64,000 bases of DNA from Roseisolibacter agri (GTDB lineage: Bacteria > Gemmatimonadota > Gemmatimonadetes > Gemmatimonadales > Gemmatimonadaceae). A program made the position numbers and the translations under genes. The stretch spans positions 248,001 to 312,000 of the forward strand of contig NZ_BRXS01000001.1 in the NCBI RefSeq assembly GCF_030159095.1, written 5' to 3'. This document shows, piece by piece, positions 63,827 to 64,000 of the stretch (position 1 is its first letter; every line of letters begins with the position of its first letter). The notes under the pieces are model-generated. The model did not search any database, was not told the origin of the DNA, and worked only from the letters and a program-made list of their open reading frames with translations.

Positions 63827-64000
63827 CGGTCGCAAACGCCGAGCACTGCAATTACGGTTCCCCGGACCTTGCATGGAGCCGCGCGGTCCCGCCATCCGGT
63901 GGGTGCGGCGCGTCCCGTGCACCAGTGCGCGGGATGCGGACGGCAGAACTTCCGAACGGCGACGAGGTCGGGCACGTGGAGCAGCAGGGATCGACGACGC

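Noticed and set aside
63827-64000. Upstream extension of the three-PAS kinase or another gene
   Set aside because: The sequence is short and low-complexity; it probably holds the kinase promoter but no clear boxes are visible.

Overview
The window is GC-rich DNA (roughly 70 percent by eye) with SusC/SusD outer-membrane pairs, lipoproteins, Tat signals and a stressosome. This fits a Gemmatimonadota-like Gram-negative soil bacterium; the assignment is an inference from gene content, not from a marker gene. I saw no rRNA, tRNA, transposase or CRISPR array.

Layout. (1) 97-6758, minus strand: a stressosome operon in the order RsbR, RsbS, RsbT, SpoIIE-type phosphatase, sensor kinase, receiver-kinase. 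It ends in histidine kinases, with no sigma factor and no RsbU in view. (2) 7284-14169, plus strand: SusC, SusD, a membrane-anchored Ser/Thr kinase and a rhamnogalacturonan acetylesterase. (3) 14218-15949: a PIG-L/LmbE deacetylase flanked by two copies of a 155-bp palindromic repeat, then a lipoprotein made only of a TonB-receptor plug domain. (4) 28375 down to 16060, minus strand: a uronate-polysaccharide operon of SusC, SusD, alginate-lyase-family lyase, heparinase-II/III-type lyase, SDR, KdgF, MFS transporter and pectin methylesterase. A GntR/LacI-type regulator lies upstream. (5) 29988-33533: an RCC1-propeller lipoprotein and a chemoreceptor. (6) 33819-39074, plus strand: three tandem pairs of a beta-barrel porin-like gene and a small PstS-like periplasmic protein. 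(7) 59772 down to 39082, minus strand: a 16-gene, about 20.7-kb pectin and hexuronate operon whose genes mostly overlap by 1-4 nt. A ROK regulator is divergent to it. (8) 61302-63826: a small unknown gene and a three-PAS histidine kinase.

How it works together. Methylesterases (two), acetylesterase, polygalacturonases (two), PL10 pectate lyase, further lyases, GH105 and a lyase-GH88 fusion should cut pectin-like chains to galacturonate, glucuronate and unsaturated uronates. SusCD pairs and two ExuT-like carriers would import the products. UxaC-UxaB-UxaA handle saturated hexuronates; KdgF-KduI-KduD handle unsaturated ones. Both branches meet at 2-keto-3-deoxygluconate, which KdgK and KdgA convert to pyruvate and glyceraldehyde-3-phosphate. 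UxuA is present, but no separate UxuB is in the window.

Regulatory and repeat signals. Related 19-bp palindromes lie upstream of both susC genes. A long AT-rich palindrome sits between uxaC and the ROK gene. Four copies of a REP-like inverted repeat (arm TCCCGAGCGNAGCGAGGGA) fill junctions of the catabolic operons, and a diverged arm lies inside uxaB.
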